From contig CAVRJK010000002.1 of the NCBI GenBank assembly GCA_963721645.1, positions 1,240,001 through 1,304,000 of the forward strand: a stretch of 64,000 bases of DNA. Direction: 5' to 3'. Positions 25,045 through 34,001 of this stretch are shown here, piece by piece. Origin of the DNA: JALZKA01 sp963721645. Its GTDB lineage: Bacteria; Actinomycetota; Thermoleophilia; Solirubrobacterales; 70-9. The notes under the pieces are model-generated. The model was given only the letters and a program-made list of their open reading frames with translations, was not told where the DNA came from and made no database searches. Position numbers and translations under genes: made by a program. Position 1 is the stretch's first letter. Each line of letters begins with the position of its first letter.

Positions 25045-26122
25045 TCAGTCCCGGCGCAAGCGCTGAACGTGGCCCCGGGTCACGTCGGCAGGGGTGCGAC
25101 ATCCCAGGAGTGCCAGGCCGAGGCAAATCTCTGCCTTCAGGATCTCGAGGACGTCCCGGGCTCCGTCCTCCCCGTCGACGGCGAGCCCCCAGAGGGCAGG
25201 CCTCCCGGCAAGCACCGCGTCCGCTCCAAGGGCAAGCGCTACCAAGACGTCCGTTCCGCGCCTGACCCCGCCGTCCACCAGGACCGGCACCCGACCAGCG
25301 ACCGCGTCCGCCACGTGCGGGCAGCGCATCGATCGTCGCCGGCACGCCGTCGAGCTGGCGACCGCCGTGATTGGAGACCACAACCCCGGCCGCTCCGGCC
25401 TCGATCGCCATCTCGGCGTCGGCGGGATGCATGAGGCCCTTGACGACCACCGGAAGCTCGCATCCGTCAACCAGGGAGGCAAAGTCGTCCCAGTCGAGCG
25501 AAGCGTCCACGAGGCCAAACACCTCTTTAACGGAAACCGGACGGTCCGATCCGATCGCCGCGGTGACGCTTGGAGCGTCGACGTCGACCTCGAAGCCCGT
25601 GCGGAAGTCGCGCTCGCGCCGCCCGGCGAAGGGGGCGTCGACCGTGAGGAAAATCGCCTCATACCCGGACTCGATCGCCTCCGCGAGAAGCGCTTCGGTC
25701 ACCGCCCGGTCGCTGAACACGTAGAGCTGGAACCACTTGGTTGTGTCGGGAGCAGCGGCAGCCACTGACGCCGGTGTTGCCGTCGCAATGGTCGAGAGGC
25801 ACATTGCCGTACCGGCTGCTCCCGCCGCCCGGGCCATCGCCTCCTCGCCATCGGGGTGCACAAGCCGCTGAAAGGCAACCGGAGCCTGAGCGAGCGGCAT
25901 CGAAAGCTGGGACCCGAAGAGCTCAACCGAAGAATCCACGGCAGAAACGTCGACCAGGACGCGCGGAACCAGTTCCCACTCTGAGTAGGCCCCGACGTTT
26001 CGCCGGAGCGTCCGCTCGTCGCCCGCCCCCCCGGCGAAGTAGCCGAGCGGGCCTGCATCGATCCGCTCGGAGGCGAGACGCTCGAAGTCGGCGACGTTGA
26101 CGGGCTGGCGGTGGTCGCTCAC
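25045..26122 (-). CDS. FMN-dependent alpha-hydroxy-acid oxidase/dehydrogenase, with one frameshift
   Basis: The intact product would be ~358 residues, the usual length for the glycolate oxidase/lactate oxidase family. N-terminal part: LASERIDAGPLGYFAGGAGDE, then TIATATPAS, KWFQLYV, FLTVDAP, VVKGLMHPADAEMAIEAGA and the catalytic SNHGGRQLDGVPATIDALP with the active-site His. Immediately after IDALP the frame is lost. The conserved continuation (HVADAVAGRVPVLVDGGV, then RRGTDVLVALALGADAVLAG) lies in the next frame and ends at 25045. A single extra base in the GGG run at 25319-25321 explains it; the unshifted frame instead runs to 24977. Oxidises an L-2-hydroxy acid, substrate open. Confidence 0.82.
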
Positions 26123-26224
26123 GGCGGGCAGCGTATTCGGGAAGCGAAGCGAATGGTCCGGCGTGCAAGCGAACTGGGAGTGCTTCAGACCTCAACCACT
26201 TCTTCTACGACTGAGCCCTGAAAT

Positions 26225-26258
26225 GCGAAAGCGGCCGCCCGGAGGCGGCCGCTTTCGC
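26225..26258 (-). terminator. Strong terminator hairpin after hppA
   Basis: Perfect 15-bp stem GCGAAAGCGGCCGCC / GGCGGCCGCTTTCGC with loop CGGA, 18 bp beyond the hppA stop. The U-tract is weak. Confidence 0.8.
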
Positions 26259-26275
26259 TCAGGTGTCAGATCCGA

Positions 26276-28325
26276 TTAGAACGAGACGATCGGGATGATC
26301 AGGATGGCGACGATGTTCGCGACCTTGATCATCGGGTTGATCGCGGGGCCGGCGGTGTCCTTGTAGGGATCGCCGACGGTATCGCCGGTCACCGACGCTG
26401 CATGGGCTTCCGAGCCCTTGCCACCGTGGGCGCCATCCTCGATCAACTTCTTCGCGTTGTCCCACGCACCACCGCCGACAGTCATGGCCAGAGCCATGAA
26501 GAGGCCGACGACGATGACACCGATCAGCAGTCCGCCCAGTGCCTTGACGCTGATCACGCCAACGAGCACGGGGATGACGATCGGGATAAGCGACGGCAGG
26601 ATCATCTCGCGCTGCGCGGCAGCGGTGACGATCGAAACGGTGTCCGCGTAGTCGGGCTTCTCGGTCCCGTCCATGATTCCGGGCTTCTCGCGGAACTGCT
26701 TGCGGACCTGCTCGACGACCTCGCCGCCGGCACGGCCGACAGCTTCAATCGAGAAGGCCGAGAACAGGTAGACCATGAGGCCACCGATCAGGAGGCCGAT
26801 CAACACCGACGGATCGGAGATCGAGAAGAGCACAGACTCCCCGCCGTTCTCCTCGGCGAGCTCGATCTCGAACGCCTTGAACAGCACCAGGGCTGCGAGC
26901 ACGGCCGAGCCGATCGCGTAGCCCTTGGTGACTGCCTTCGTCGTGTTGCCGACCGCGTCGAGCGGGTCGGTCACGTTGCGGACATCCTCGGGCAGCTCCG
27001 CCATCTCGGCGATGCCGCCCGCGTTGTCCGTGATCGGACCGAACGCGTCGAGCGCGACGATCAGACCGGTCAGCGAGAGCTGGGCGACCACGGCGACTGC
27101 GATGCCGTAGATCCCGGCGAGCTCGTTGGCACCGAGGATCGCGAGCGCAAGTACTACGGCCGGGGCCGCTGTGCCCTGGAAACCCTGAGCAAGGCCCTGG
27201 ATGATGTTGGTCGCATGCCCGGTCTCCGAGGCGCGAGCAATGGTGCGCACCGGACGGAAGCGGGTTGACGTGTAGTAGTCCGTGATTACGAACAGGAGCC
27301 CAGTCACGGCGATTCCGATCAGCGCGCAGAACCAGAGCTCAGACACGCCGTAGTCCAGTGCCGGCGAGCGCGTCGCTCATCATCCAGTCGGTGATCGGGT
27401 AGAACGCGGCCGCCGAGATGGCACCTGCCAGGACGACTCCGCGGTAGAGCGCGCCTTCGACCTTGTCGGTCGTCGTTCGCACGATGAGCGCGCCTGCGAT
27501 CGACGCGAGGATCGCGATGCCGCCGAGGACGAGCGGGTAGATCGACACCTCGCGAGCGAACTCGGGGAAGGTCAGGACTCCGAGGAGCATCACCGCGACG
27601 GAGGTCACGGCGTACGTCTCGAAGAGGTCCGCGGCCATGCCGGCGCAGTCGCCGACGTTGTCGCCCACGTTGTCGGCGATCACGGCGGGGTTGCGCGGGT
27701 CGTCCTCCGGGATGCCCGCCTCGACCTTGCCGACGAGGTCGGCGCCGACGTCGGCCGCCTTGGTGAAGATGCCGCCTCCGAGTCGGGCAAAGACCGAGAT
27801 CAGCGAGCCACCGAAGCCGAGGCCGATGAGCGCGTCAACGGCCTCCTTGTCGTCCTCGCCCGACAGGACGAGGATCCCGAAGTAACCCGCGACGCCGAGG
27901 AGCGCAAGCCCCACGACGAGCATGCCGGTGACCGAGCCGCCCTTGAAAGCGACGTCGAGCGCCGGCGGCACACCGCCTCGCGCTGCCTCGGCGACGCGAG
28001 CGTTGGCTCGAACCGAAAGGTTCATGCCGATGAAGCCGGCTGCGCCGGACAGCACTCCGCCGATCACGAAGCCGATCGCAACGGTGGCGCTCTGGATGAC
28101 CAGCAGGACCACCGCGAGAGGGATCGCAACCGCCGCGATGATCGTGTACTGGCGGTTCAGATAGGCCTTGGCGCCTTCCTGGATGGCGCCGGAGATCTCC
28201 TGCATCCGGTCGTTGCCGGGCGAAAGCGCGAGAAGGCGCTGCGTGATGAGCGCGCCGTAGAGGACGGCAGCGCCGGCGCAGACAAGCGCAACGACGACGC
28301 CGTAATCGGTCAGAAAGTCAGTCAA
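26276..28325 (-). CDS. hppA: K+-independent H+-translocating membrane pyrophosphatase, with one frameshift
   Basis: Two abutting halves together give a complete ~680-residue H+-PPase. First half (start TTG 28325, with GGAGG eight bases upstream) includes GGGIFTKAADVGADLVGKVE and DNVGDNVGDCAGMAADLFE, the PPi/Mg site. Second half carries the core GPITDNAGGIAEMA and the terminal TGDTVGDPYKDTAGPAINPMIK. The diagnostic site reads GNTTKAVTKGYAIGSA; Lys at this position marks the K+-independent class. The two frames meet at about 27356-27361, where one extra base would restore SDALAG-LDYGVSELW. The enzyme couples PPi hydrolysis to proton pumping and links to the PPi-type phosphofructokinase at the right edge. 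Confidence 0.9.
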
Positions 28326-28461
28326 GGAAGAGTCCTCCGGTTGATTATCGGGACGAGTTTTCGGGGGGATTCGTGACAAAGCCGCCCAGACGGGGGCGGC
28401 CGAAAAACGGCGGCGAGTTTAGCTATCTGCGTCAGGCAGGCCGCGAGTGTGAGGATTTTGT

Positions 28462-28478
28462 GAGGGGTCTGACCCCTC
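28462..28478. repeat. GGGGTCTGRCCCC palindromic repeat
   Basis: GAGGGGT-CTG-ACCCCTC: 7-bp arms around a 3-nt centre, eight bases past the end of the hypothetical gene 28486-28950. Member of the repeat family also seen at 39.2, 55.3 and 58.5 kb. Confidence 0.75.
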
Positions 28479-28485
28479 GGGTGGT

Positions 28486-28950
28486 TCAGTCGCGCCCGGG
28501 AGTCCAGAGCTTCGGCGGCGGCTCGGTGCGGGTCCGTGGCGGCTCCGGCGGCGGCGGTGCTGTTTGCGGCGGATCCGTGCCTGGCGGCTGGGATTGGGCG
28601 CCTTCGGGCCCGGACTCCTCGGGCGCCCCGTCGGGTCCTTCGAGGGGCTCGCCCTTGCTCGCTCGCGCGTAAAGAATCTGAAGGTCCGAGAGCGCCGAGC
28701 GGATCTGGCCCGCGACCTCGCCCTCGACGAGCTCTGAGAGTGCCCGGATGGCCTCGATGCCGATCCGCGCCTGCTCGAGGTCCTGCTCGTCGGGCTTTGC
28801 GATGCGCCTGACGGTGAGATTCACGATCGACGCGGTGCTCTCGACGATCAGGTCCTGAACCCTGACCTGCCGGAGCTGCTCCTCGAGGTGGGCGCGTAGC
28901 TCCTCGTCGGTCGGCTGCTCGGTCGGTTGTTGCGGCGGCGTCGCTTCCAT
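28486..28950 (-). CDS. Hypothetical helical protein with Pro-rich C-terminus
   Basis: 154 residues. A Gln/Glu-rich start (MEATPPQQPTEQPTDEELRA) leads into ~85 residues of amphipathic helices (LIVESTASIVNLTVRRIA, LSELVEGEVAGQIRSALSDLQ), then a low-complexity tail rich in Pro, Glu and Gly. Cytosolic. It lies 10 bp after the GCS2-type ligase gene on the same strand, so probably its co-transcribed partner. No family assigned. Confidence 0.7.
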   Translation of the reverse strand: MEATPPQQPTEQPTDEELRAHLEEQLRQVRVQDLIVESTASIVNLTVRRIAKPDEQDLEQARIGIEAIRALSELVEGEVAGQIRSALSDLQILYARASKGEPLEGPDGAPEESGPEGAQSQPPGTDPPQTAPPPPEPPRTRTEPPPKLWTPGRD

Positions 28951-28959
28951 GCGCGCAGC

Positions 28960-30123
28960 CTAGCCCGCGCTCAGCTTCGGCGCGTAGGTGCGACGGGTCT
29001 CTTGCACGGCGTCACGGTAGATATCGCCGAGCGCCCCGCCGTCTGCGAGCGCGTCCACCGATCGCCTTGCGCCGTTACGGTCGGGCAGCTCGACCGGGGC
29101 GCTCATCGCTGCGGCCGCAGGCGCGCTCCACTCCGCGAGGCCCTCGACGAGCTGGCGGGTCGGGACCATCTCGCCGTTGCCGCGCCAGTCGATCATCTCG
29201 CCGTCCAAGCCCCAGCGGATCGCACGCCAGAAGTTCTCCTCGATCTCCCGGCCGGGCAGCGGCTCGGGCAGCTTGCCTTCGTCGAAATCAGCCGCCGCCT
29301 GGGCTATGCACGCCCCCACGAGGCCCGACAGGGCGAACGACTCATCACCGTCGGTCTGGGCGTCGCAGATCCGGAACTCGACGGTTCCAAACCGATGGTG
29401 CGGTCGCACGCTCCACCACAGCTGCGTCGCTTCGACGATCGCGCCCGTGGTGTGAAGTCGCTCGATGAACGCCGCGTACGTCTCCCAGTCTCCGAATGGC
29501 TCGTGGACGCCGCATCGGGGGAACGTACGGGTGAAGATCTGTGTGCGGATCGACTGGAGGCCCGTCTCATGGCCGTCCAGGAACGGTGAGTTGGCGGACA
29601 GCGCCAGGAGCGGCGGGACGAGCTCCCGCAGGTGATCGCAGACCGCGATCGCCCGGTCAGCTCCCCTGACGCCGACGTGGACATGGTTGGACCAGGTGTT
29701 GTTGCGAAGCGCGACCCACTGGAGCTCGCCGCGCAGCCGGTTGTAGTGCTCGGTATCGATGATCTGCTGGTCCAGGTAGCTCGCCCAGGGGTGTGTGCCC
29801 CACGAGGCGAGCCCAAGCCCCATGCGGTCGGCCAGGGCAAAGAGGCGCTCGCGATGCTCTGCCTGCATGAGCGCCGCACCGGCGAAGTCCTCCCCGCGCC
29901 CCGAGCGGATCTCGATCTCGGTGTCGATCAGCTCCCCTGCCGCCGCGACCGCGAGGAGCTCGTCGTCCTTGCACGCTTCCATCATCGCCGGGAACTCGTG
30001 GGCGAGCTCCAGCGAGTCGGGATTCAAAATCGCGAACTCTTCCTCCAGTCCGACCGTGAAGTCCTGCGATTCCTCGAAGGTCTGGAATGCGCGACCGAGA
30101 TCGAGTCCTGAGTCCTCGCTCAT
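28960..30123 (-). CDS. Carboxylate-amine ligase, GCS2 family (YbdK/EgtA-like)
   Basis: 387 residues, the usual length for the GCS2 glutamate-cysteine ligase-like family. Conserved blocks: FTVGLEEEFAILNPDSLEL, ELIDTEIEIRSG, GTHPWASYLDQQIIDTEHYN, WSNHVHVGVRGADRAI, ALSANSPFLDGHETGLQSIR, TVEFRICDAQT. These form the ATP/Mg-glutamate site. Members make gamma-glutamylcysteine or other gamma-glutamyl amides; which one is not decided here. It begins 18 bp after rex. Confidence 0.9.
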   Translation of the reverse strand: MSEDSGLDLGRAFQTFEESQDFTVGLEEEFAILNPDSLELAHEFPAMMEACKDDELLAVAAAGELIDTEIEIRSGRGEDFAGAALMQAEHRERLFALADRMGLGLASWGTHPWASYLDQQIIDTEHYNRLRGELQWVALRNNTWSNHVHVGVRGADRAIAVCDHLRELVPPLLALSANSPFLDGHETGLQSIRTQIFTRTFPRCGVHEPFGDWETYAAFIERLHTTGAIVEATQLWWSVRPHHRFGTVEFRICDAQTDGDESFALSGLVGACIAQAAADFDEGKLPEPLPGREIEENFWRAIRWGLDGEMIDWRGNGEMVPTRQLVEGLAEWSAPAAAAMSAPVELPDRNGARRSVDALADGGALGDIYRDAVQETRRTYAPKLSAG

Positions 30124-30141
30124 CGGTAGGGCGCCGACCGG

Positions 30142-30816
30142 CTAGGCGAGGTAGAAGTAGAGCGCGTAGAGCAGGTCAACGGCGGGGCTCGACGTGTGGA
30201 CCGTCACCTCGGGCGGAACCTGAAGGAGCTGCTCGGAGTAGTTGAAGATGATCCTCACGCCGGACTCGACGAGCCGGTCGGTGACATCCTGAGCCGCGTC
30301 GTTCGGGACCGCGAGGACGCCGACGACGACCTCCCGCTCGGAGACGACACGATCGAGCTCCGAGATGTCGAGAATCGGAACACCCTGGATCTCGGAACCC
30401 ACGCGCTCGGCGTCAACGTCGAAGACCGCGACGATCTGAAACCCGTGGTCGGCGAAGATGTCCGAGCCCGCGATCGCCTGGCCGAGATTCCCGGCGCCGA
30501 AGAGAGCGATGTGGTGCTGACCCGAGGTGCGCATGATCTTGCGGATCTCGGAGATCAGCGAGTCGACTCGATAGCCGACGCCACGCTTTCCGAATTTGCC
30601 GAAGCCCGACAGGTCGCGCCTGATCTGGGTCGAGTTGATGTGCGTCCACTCGGCGAGCTCCTGGGAGGAGATCGTTTCCTTGCCCATCTTCCGGGCCTGG
30701 ATCAGAACCTGGAGGTAGCGCGAAAGCCGCGCCGCGACCCCCAGCGACAGGCGCTCGGTGTCGCTCCCGGGCGTATCGCTCGAGTCCTCCGGATGTTCTG
30801 GGCCTTGAAGGCTCAT
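30142..30816 (-). CDS. rex: Redox-sensing transcriptional repressor Rex
   Basis: 224 residues. N-terminal winged helix (RLSRYLQVLIQARKMGKETI, NSTQIRRDLSGFGKFGKRGVGY) that recognises ROP operators, then an NADH-binding Rossmann domain (IALFGAGNLGQAIAG, IVAVFDVD) and the domain-swapped C-terminal helix ending DLLYALYFYLA. Rex senses the NADH/NAD+ ratio and represses respiratory and fermentative genes. The start overlaps the TGA of the glutaredoxin-like gene (ATGA), as in many actinobacteria where a Grx-like gene precedes rex. Confidence 0.95.
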   Translation of the reverse strand: MSLQGPEHPEDSSDTPGSDTERLSLGVAARLSRYLQVLIQARKMGKETISSQELAEWTHINSTQIRRDLSGFGKFGKRGVGYRVDSLISEIRKIMRTSGQHHIALFGAGNLGQAIAGSDIFADHGFQIVAVFDVDAERVGSEIQGVPILDISELDRVVSEREVVVGVLAVPNDAAQDVTDRLVESGVRIIFNYSEQLLQVPPEVTVHTSSPAVDLLYALYFYLA

Positions 30817-31067
30817 AGCGTCGAAGTGTTTAGCAGGGTTGAGCGCAGGCGCCCGGCGTCCGGCACTAGCTCTCCGATGATGTGCCCGTCCAGCTCGATG
30901 ACGGGAATCCGTTCGAGATATTCGCGATTGAGGTCATCGTCCTCGTCGATGTTCCGCTCGACCAACGCGATGTCCGTGGCCTCCGCGACCAGGTCCAAAA
31001 GGATGAGTCGCGCCTCGTCGCAGAGGTGGCACCCCGGGCGCCCGTAGAGGATCACCTGCTTCTCCAT
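30813..31067 (-). CDS. Glutaredoxin-like thioredoxin-fold protein (DUF836 type)
   Basis: 84 residues from ATG 31067 (MEKQVILYGRPGCHLCDEAR); an in-frame start at 31094 is possible. CxxC active site GCHLC, then EYLERIPVIELDG with the cis-Pro of the thioredoxin fold. Probably a thiol-disulfide oxidoreductase in the cytosol. It overlaps the rex start by 4 bp. Confidence 0.88.
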   Translation of the reverse strand: MEKQVILYGRPGCHLCDEARLILLDLVAEATDIALVERNIDEDDDLNREYLERIPVIELDGHIIGELVPDAGRLRSTLLNTSTL

Positions 31068-31104
31068 CACGGACGACCGCTGCAGCCTTTGCACCCGAGG
31101 GCGC

Positions 31105-32094
31105 TCATCCGGGCACCAAAGCGTCCCAGTCGAGGTAGTCGGGGTGCGGGACGCGGAGAAGGCATTCCGCGGCGGCGCCGATCATCGCGGCGTTGTCTGT
31201 ACAGAGCTGACGCGGAACGAGCTTCAGGCGCAACCCGCGCTCGGCGCAGATCTCGCCGATCCGATCACGGAGCGGCCCGTTGGCAGCGACTCCACCACCC
31301 AGGGCGACCGCCGGCCAATCGCCCCGGTCGAGTGCTCGCTCGAGCTTGGCTGTGAGCTGGCCGACCACCGCCGCCTGAAAGCTCGCGGCAAGATCGGCGC
31401 GCCGATCCACGAGCTCGTTCTCGCCCAGGTCGCGCGCCGCATAGACGAGAGCCGTCTTCAGCCCCGAGAAGCTGAAGTCGAGTCCGGGGTCGCGCGCCAT
31501 CGCGACTGGGAACGCAAACGCGGTGGGGTCTCCCTCCCTGGCGATGCGCTCGATCTCGGGGCCGCCCGGATATCCAAGGCCGAGCACCCGGGCGGCCTTG
31601 TCGAGCGCTTCTCCGGCCGCATCGTCGAGGGTCTGGCCCAACGTCTCGAAGCCATCCTTCGACCTGACCCCGGCAAGCAGCGTGTGCCCGCCGCTGGCAA
31701 CGAGACACAGGAACGGCGGCGCGAGCGGATCGGGCTCAAGGAAGTTGGCCGCGACGTGCCCGTGCAGGTGGTCAACCTCGATCATCGGTAGCCGGCGGGC
31801 GGCCGCGAGGGCCTTGGCCGTCGAGACGCCAACCAATAGCGCCCCGATCAGACCGGGGCCGCGGGTGACCGCGACCGCTTCGACGTCGTCCAGCGTGACT
31901 CCCGCTTCGGCGAGAGCCGAATCGACGATCGGGTTGACCAACTCGAGGTGGTGACGCGAGGCGATCTCGGGCACAACGCCGCCGAACGCGGCATGAGCCT
32001 CCGCCTGCGAGGAGATGACGTTCGAGAGAATGCGCCCGCTGTCGATGACCGCAGCGCAGGTGTCGTCGCAACTGGTCTCGATCGCGAGAATCAT
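31105..32094 (-). CDS. tsaD: tRNA N6-adenosine threonylcarbamoyltransferase TsaD
   Basis: 329 residues of the Kae1/TsaD family. Motifs: ILAIETSCDDTCAAVID at the N-terminus, the metal-binding HxxxH in VDHLHGHVAANF, LVASGGHT, and FSFSGLKTALVY. It transfers the threonylcarbamoyl group to A37 of ANN-reading tRNAs, with TsaB and TsaE, both encoded nearby on the same strand. The ATG overlaps the rimI stop by 4 bp. Confidence 0.96.
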   Translation of the reverse strand: MILAIETSCDDTCAAVIDSGRILSNVISSQAEAHAAFGGVVPEIASRHHLELVNPIVDSALAEAGVTLDDVEAVAVTRGPGLIGALLVGVSTAKALAAARRLPMIEVDHLHGHVAANFLEPDPLAPPFLCLVASGGHTLLAGVRSKDGFETLGQTLDDAAGEALDKAARVLGLGYPGGPEIERIAREGDPTAFAFPVAMARDPGLDFSFSGLKTALVYAARDLGENELVDRRADLAASFQAAVVGQLTAKLERALDRGDWPAVALGGGVAANGPLRDRIGEICAERGLRLKLVPRQLCTDNAAMIGAAAECLLRVPHPDYLDWDALVPG

Positions 32095-32579
32095 CGATGC
32101 GGGTGGCGCTCGAGCTCCATCACCAGCGCGTCCTCGCCGTTGTCCTGGTAGTAGCGGCGGCGGTGCCCCACGTCGTCAAATCCGAAACCGCGATACATCT
32201 CGATGGCGCCCTCATTCGAGCCCCTGACCTCGAGCATGATCTTGTCGCTTCCGTCGATCTCTGAAAGAAGGTGCTGAATGAGCCGCGTCGCAACGCCCCT
32301 GCGGCGAACTTCTGGATCGACGGCGACGTTCATCAGGTGCCACAACTCGGCGTAGCGCGAGCACACCAGATACCCGCGAAGCGACTCGCCCGAGAAGGCG
32401 GCCAGGCAGATTCCGGAAGCCTTCGAGAGCTCGAGCACGAACATCGCCATGGACCACGGCGTGACGAACACCCGCCGCTCGATCGAGAGCACGCCGGGCA
32501 GGTCCGCGTAGGCGAGCCGGCGGATCGCCAGCGGCTCAGCCTCTTTACCGATCGCCTGTGGTTCCGCGATCTCGCTCAC
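32091..32579 (-). CDS. rimI: Ribosomal-protein-alanine N-acetyltransferase family (RimI)
   Basis: 162 residues of the GNAT fold. Acetyl-CoA binding RRRGVATRLIQHLL (Q/RxxGxG/A-like), catalytic-side NEGAIEMYRGFGFDDVGHRR, and the family's VFVTPWSMAMF. Sits between tsaB and tsaD as in many bacteria. The start overlaps the end of tsaB by 35 bp. It probably acetylates the N-terminus of a ribosomal protein (S18 in E. coli), but GNAT target specificity is uncertain. Confidence 0.9.
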   Translation of the reverse strand: MSEIAEPQAIGKEAEPLAIRRLAYADLPGVLSIERRVFVTPWSMAMFVLELSKASGICLAAFSGESLRGYLVCSRYAELWHLMNVAVDPEVRRRGVATRLIQHLLSEIDGSDKIMLEVRGSNEGAIEMYRGFGFDDVGHRRRYYQDNGEDALVMELERHPHR

Positions 32580-33240
32580 GCCAAAGCTCCGCGTCTGGTC
32601 GTCTCAAATAGGTCGGTTTGATCTCTTCGAGCTGCCCGCCTTCAACACCGTTTGCGAGGTGGCAGATATGCCGTGCCCACACCCGGTGCGCCCCATCCGT
32701 ATCAGGTGGGACATCAGCCCCGGAGGCTTCGAGCTCTTGCCGAAAGCGTACCGCCCCGTCACCCACCGCTCTGGGCGCCGCGCACGTCTGATCGAGCTTT
32801 TCCGCAAGCTCTGCGGGACCGACCACGAACGGCTCCCAGACCTCGTCCTGGCCGTCGTAGAGAGCCGCAAAGACTTCGCTGCGTTTGGCGTCAAGAACGG
32901 CAAGGACCGGTCCCGCGCCTCCCCCCGCCCCCAAGGCCCGAAGCGACGAAACTCCGGTCAGGGGGATGCTGCGCGACTGTGCAAGGCCTCGGGCGGTTGC
33001 GATTCCGATCCGAAGACCGGTGAAGGTGCCGGGGCCGACACCCACGGCGATCCGGGCGACCGTCTCCCAGCCTCCGACTCCGCTCAGAGCCTCCTCGGCC
33101 GCGATCAAAAGCTCGCGCGCGTGGCGGGGGCGTCCGGTCGGGTCGGGATCCACGGAGAGCTCGCGCACGACTTCGTCTCCCGCCGTGACCGCGACGCTCA
33201 GGTGAGCGGTGGAGGTGTCGATCCCCAGAACGTGGTCCAC
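32545..33240 (-). CDS. tsaB: tRNA threonylcarbamoyladenosine biosynthesis protein TsaB
   Basis: 231 residues from the GTG at 33238-33240 (VDHVLGIDTSTAHLSVAV). Family motifs: GVGPGTFTGLRIGIATARGLA, LAVLDAKRSEVFAALYDG, then a C-terminal PTYLRRPDAE. It activates TsaD for t6A37 synthesis. The frame is open further upstream but without homology. tsaE lies 300 bp upstream on the same strand, separated by an oppositely oriented lipoprotein gene. Confidence 0.94.
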   Translation of the reverse strand: MDHVLGIDTSTAHLSVAVTAGDEVVRELSVDPDPTGRPRHARELLIAAEEALSGVGGWETVARIAVGVGPGTFTGLRIGIATARGLAQSRSIPLTGVSSLRALGAGGGAGPVLAVLDAKRSEVFAALYDGQDEVWEPFVVGPAELAEKLDQTCAAPRAVGDGAVRFRQELEASGADVPPDTDGAHRVWARHICHLANGVEGGQLEEIKPTYLRRPDAELWRERDRGTTGDR

Positions 33241-33279
33241 GGCTTGAGCGTACGCCCAGCTTGGCCGATGATTGGGACC

Positions 33280-33564
33280 ATGAGTGCGTTTCAGGCCCCA
33301 GCAGCCATCGCGACAAGCCTTGTCCTTGCGATCGGCGGTACCGGCCTGGCCGCCTGCGGCAACGACAAGGCTCCCGGCGCTCAGCCCGAGAGCGGGCAAG
33401 AGATCCAGGAGAAGGTAAGCGATGCCCTGGACTCTTCCGAAAAGAGCAAGAAGGAGAGAAAACAGGCCGAGGAGCGGGCCGAAGAGGCCCAGAAGGACGT
33501 GACGGAAGCGCTGGAAGACGCTCAGGATCAGACGGACAACTCGGCCGGCTACCCGGCGTACTGA
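33280..33564 (+). CDS. Small lipoprotein with coiled coil
   Basis: 94 residues from ATG 33280 (33268 also in frame). Signal SLVLAIGGTGLAACGND with lipobox LAAC. The mature ~68 residues are almost all Glu/Lys/Gln/Ala helix (SDALDSSEKSKKERKQAEER, EALEDAQDQTDN), ending GYPAY. Extracytoplasmic. It lies on the opposite strand between tsaE and tsaB and its 3' end overlaps the tsaE 3' end by 16 bp, so it looks like an insertion into the t6A cluster. Confidence 0.75.
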   Translation: MSAFQAPAAIATSLVLAIGGTGLAACGNDKAPGAQPESGQEIQEKVSDALDSSEKSKKERKQAEERAEEAQKDVTEALEDAQDQTDNSAGYPAY

Positions 33565-34001
33565 CCCTGGGACTCGCCGCCCGTCCACTCGATCGAGATC
33601 TGGCGGGAGTCGCCGCCCGAGTGGCGGATCTCCACCCGCACCGCAGGGTCGGGCATCTCCTCGCGCCCGACGGCGGGCCACTCGACAAAAGCGATCGCGT
33701 CTGGCGTCAGGTAGTCGTCGAGGAGCCCTTCCTCCTCCGCCGCCATATCCGCAAGCCTGTAGAGGTCCAGGTGAGCCACGAGCACGTCGTCCGGAGTCCG
33801 GTACCTGCGGCCAATCGTGAACGTCGGAGAGACGATCGGCTCTTCGATGCCCAATGCGCGGCACGCCCCGCGCACGAGCGTGGTCTTGCCGGCGCCGAGT
33901 TCGCCCGAGATGACGGCCAGATCGCCCGGCCGCAAACGCTTGGCAAGCTCGGCCCCCGCCCGCTCCGTCTCGGCGGCGCTGGTGCTGGACGCCGCGCTCA
34001 C
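33549..34001 (-). CDS. tsaE: tRNA threonylcarbamoyladenosine biosynthesis ATPase TsaE
   Basis: 150 residues from the GTG at 33999-34001. P-loop SGELGAGKTTLVRGACRALG, SPTFTIGRRY, LVAHLDLYRLAD and FVEWP are classic TsaE/YjeE motifs. It is the ATPase that recycles the TsaBD complex. The start overlaps the udg stop by 4 bp (GTGA), and its last 16 bp overlap the convergent lipoprotein gene. Confidence 0.94.
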   Translation of the reverse strand: MSAASSTSAAETERAGAELAKRLRPGDLAVISGELGAGKTTLVRGACRALGIEEPIVSPTFTIGRRYRTPDDVLVAHLDLYRLADMAAEEEGLLDDYLTPDAIAFVEWPAVGREEMPDPAVRVEIRHSGGDSRQISIEWTGGESQGQYAG

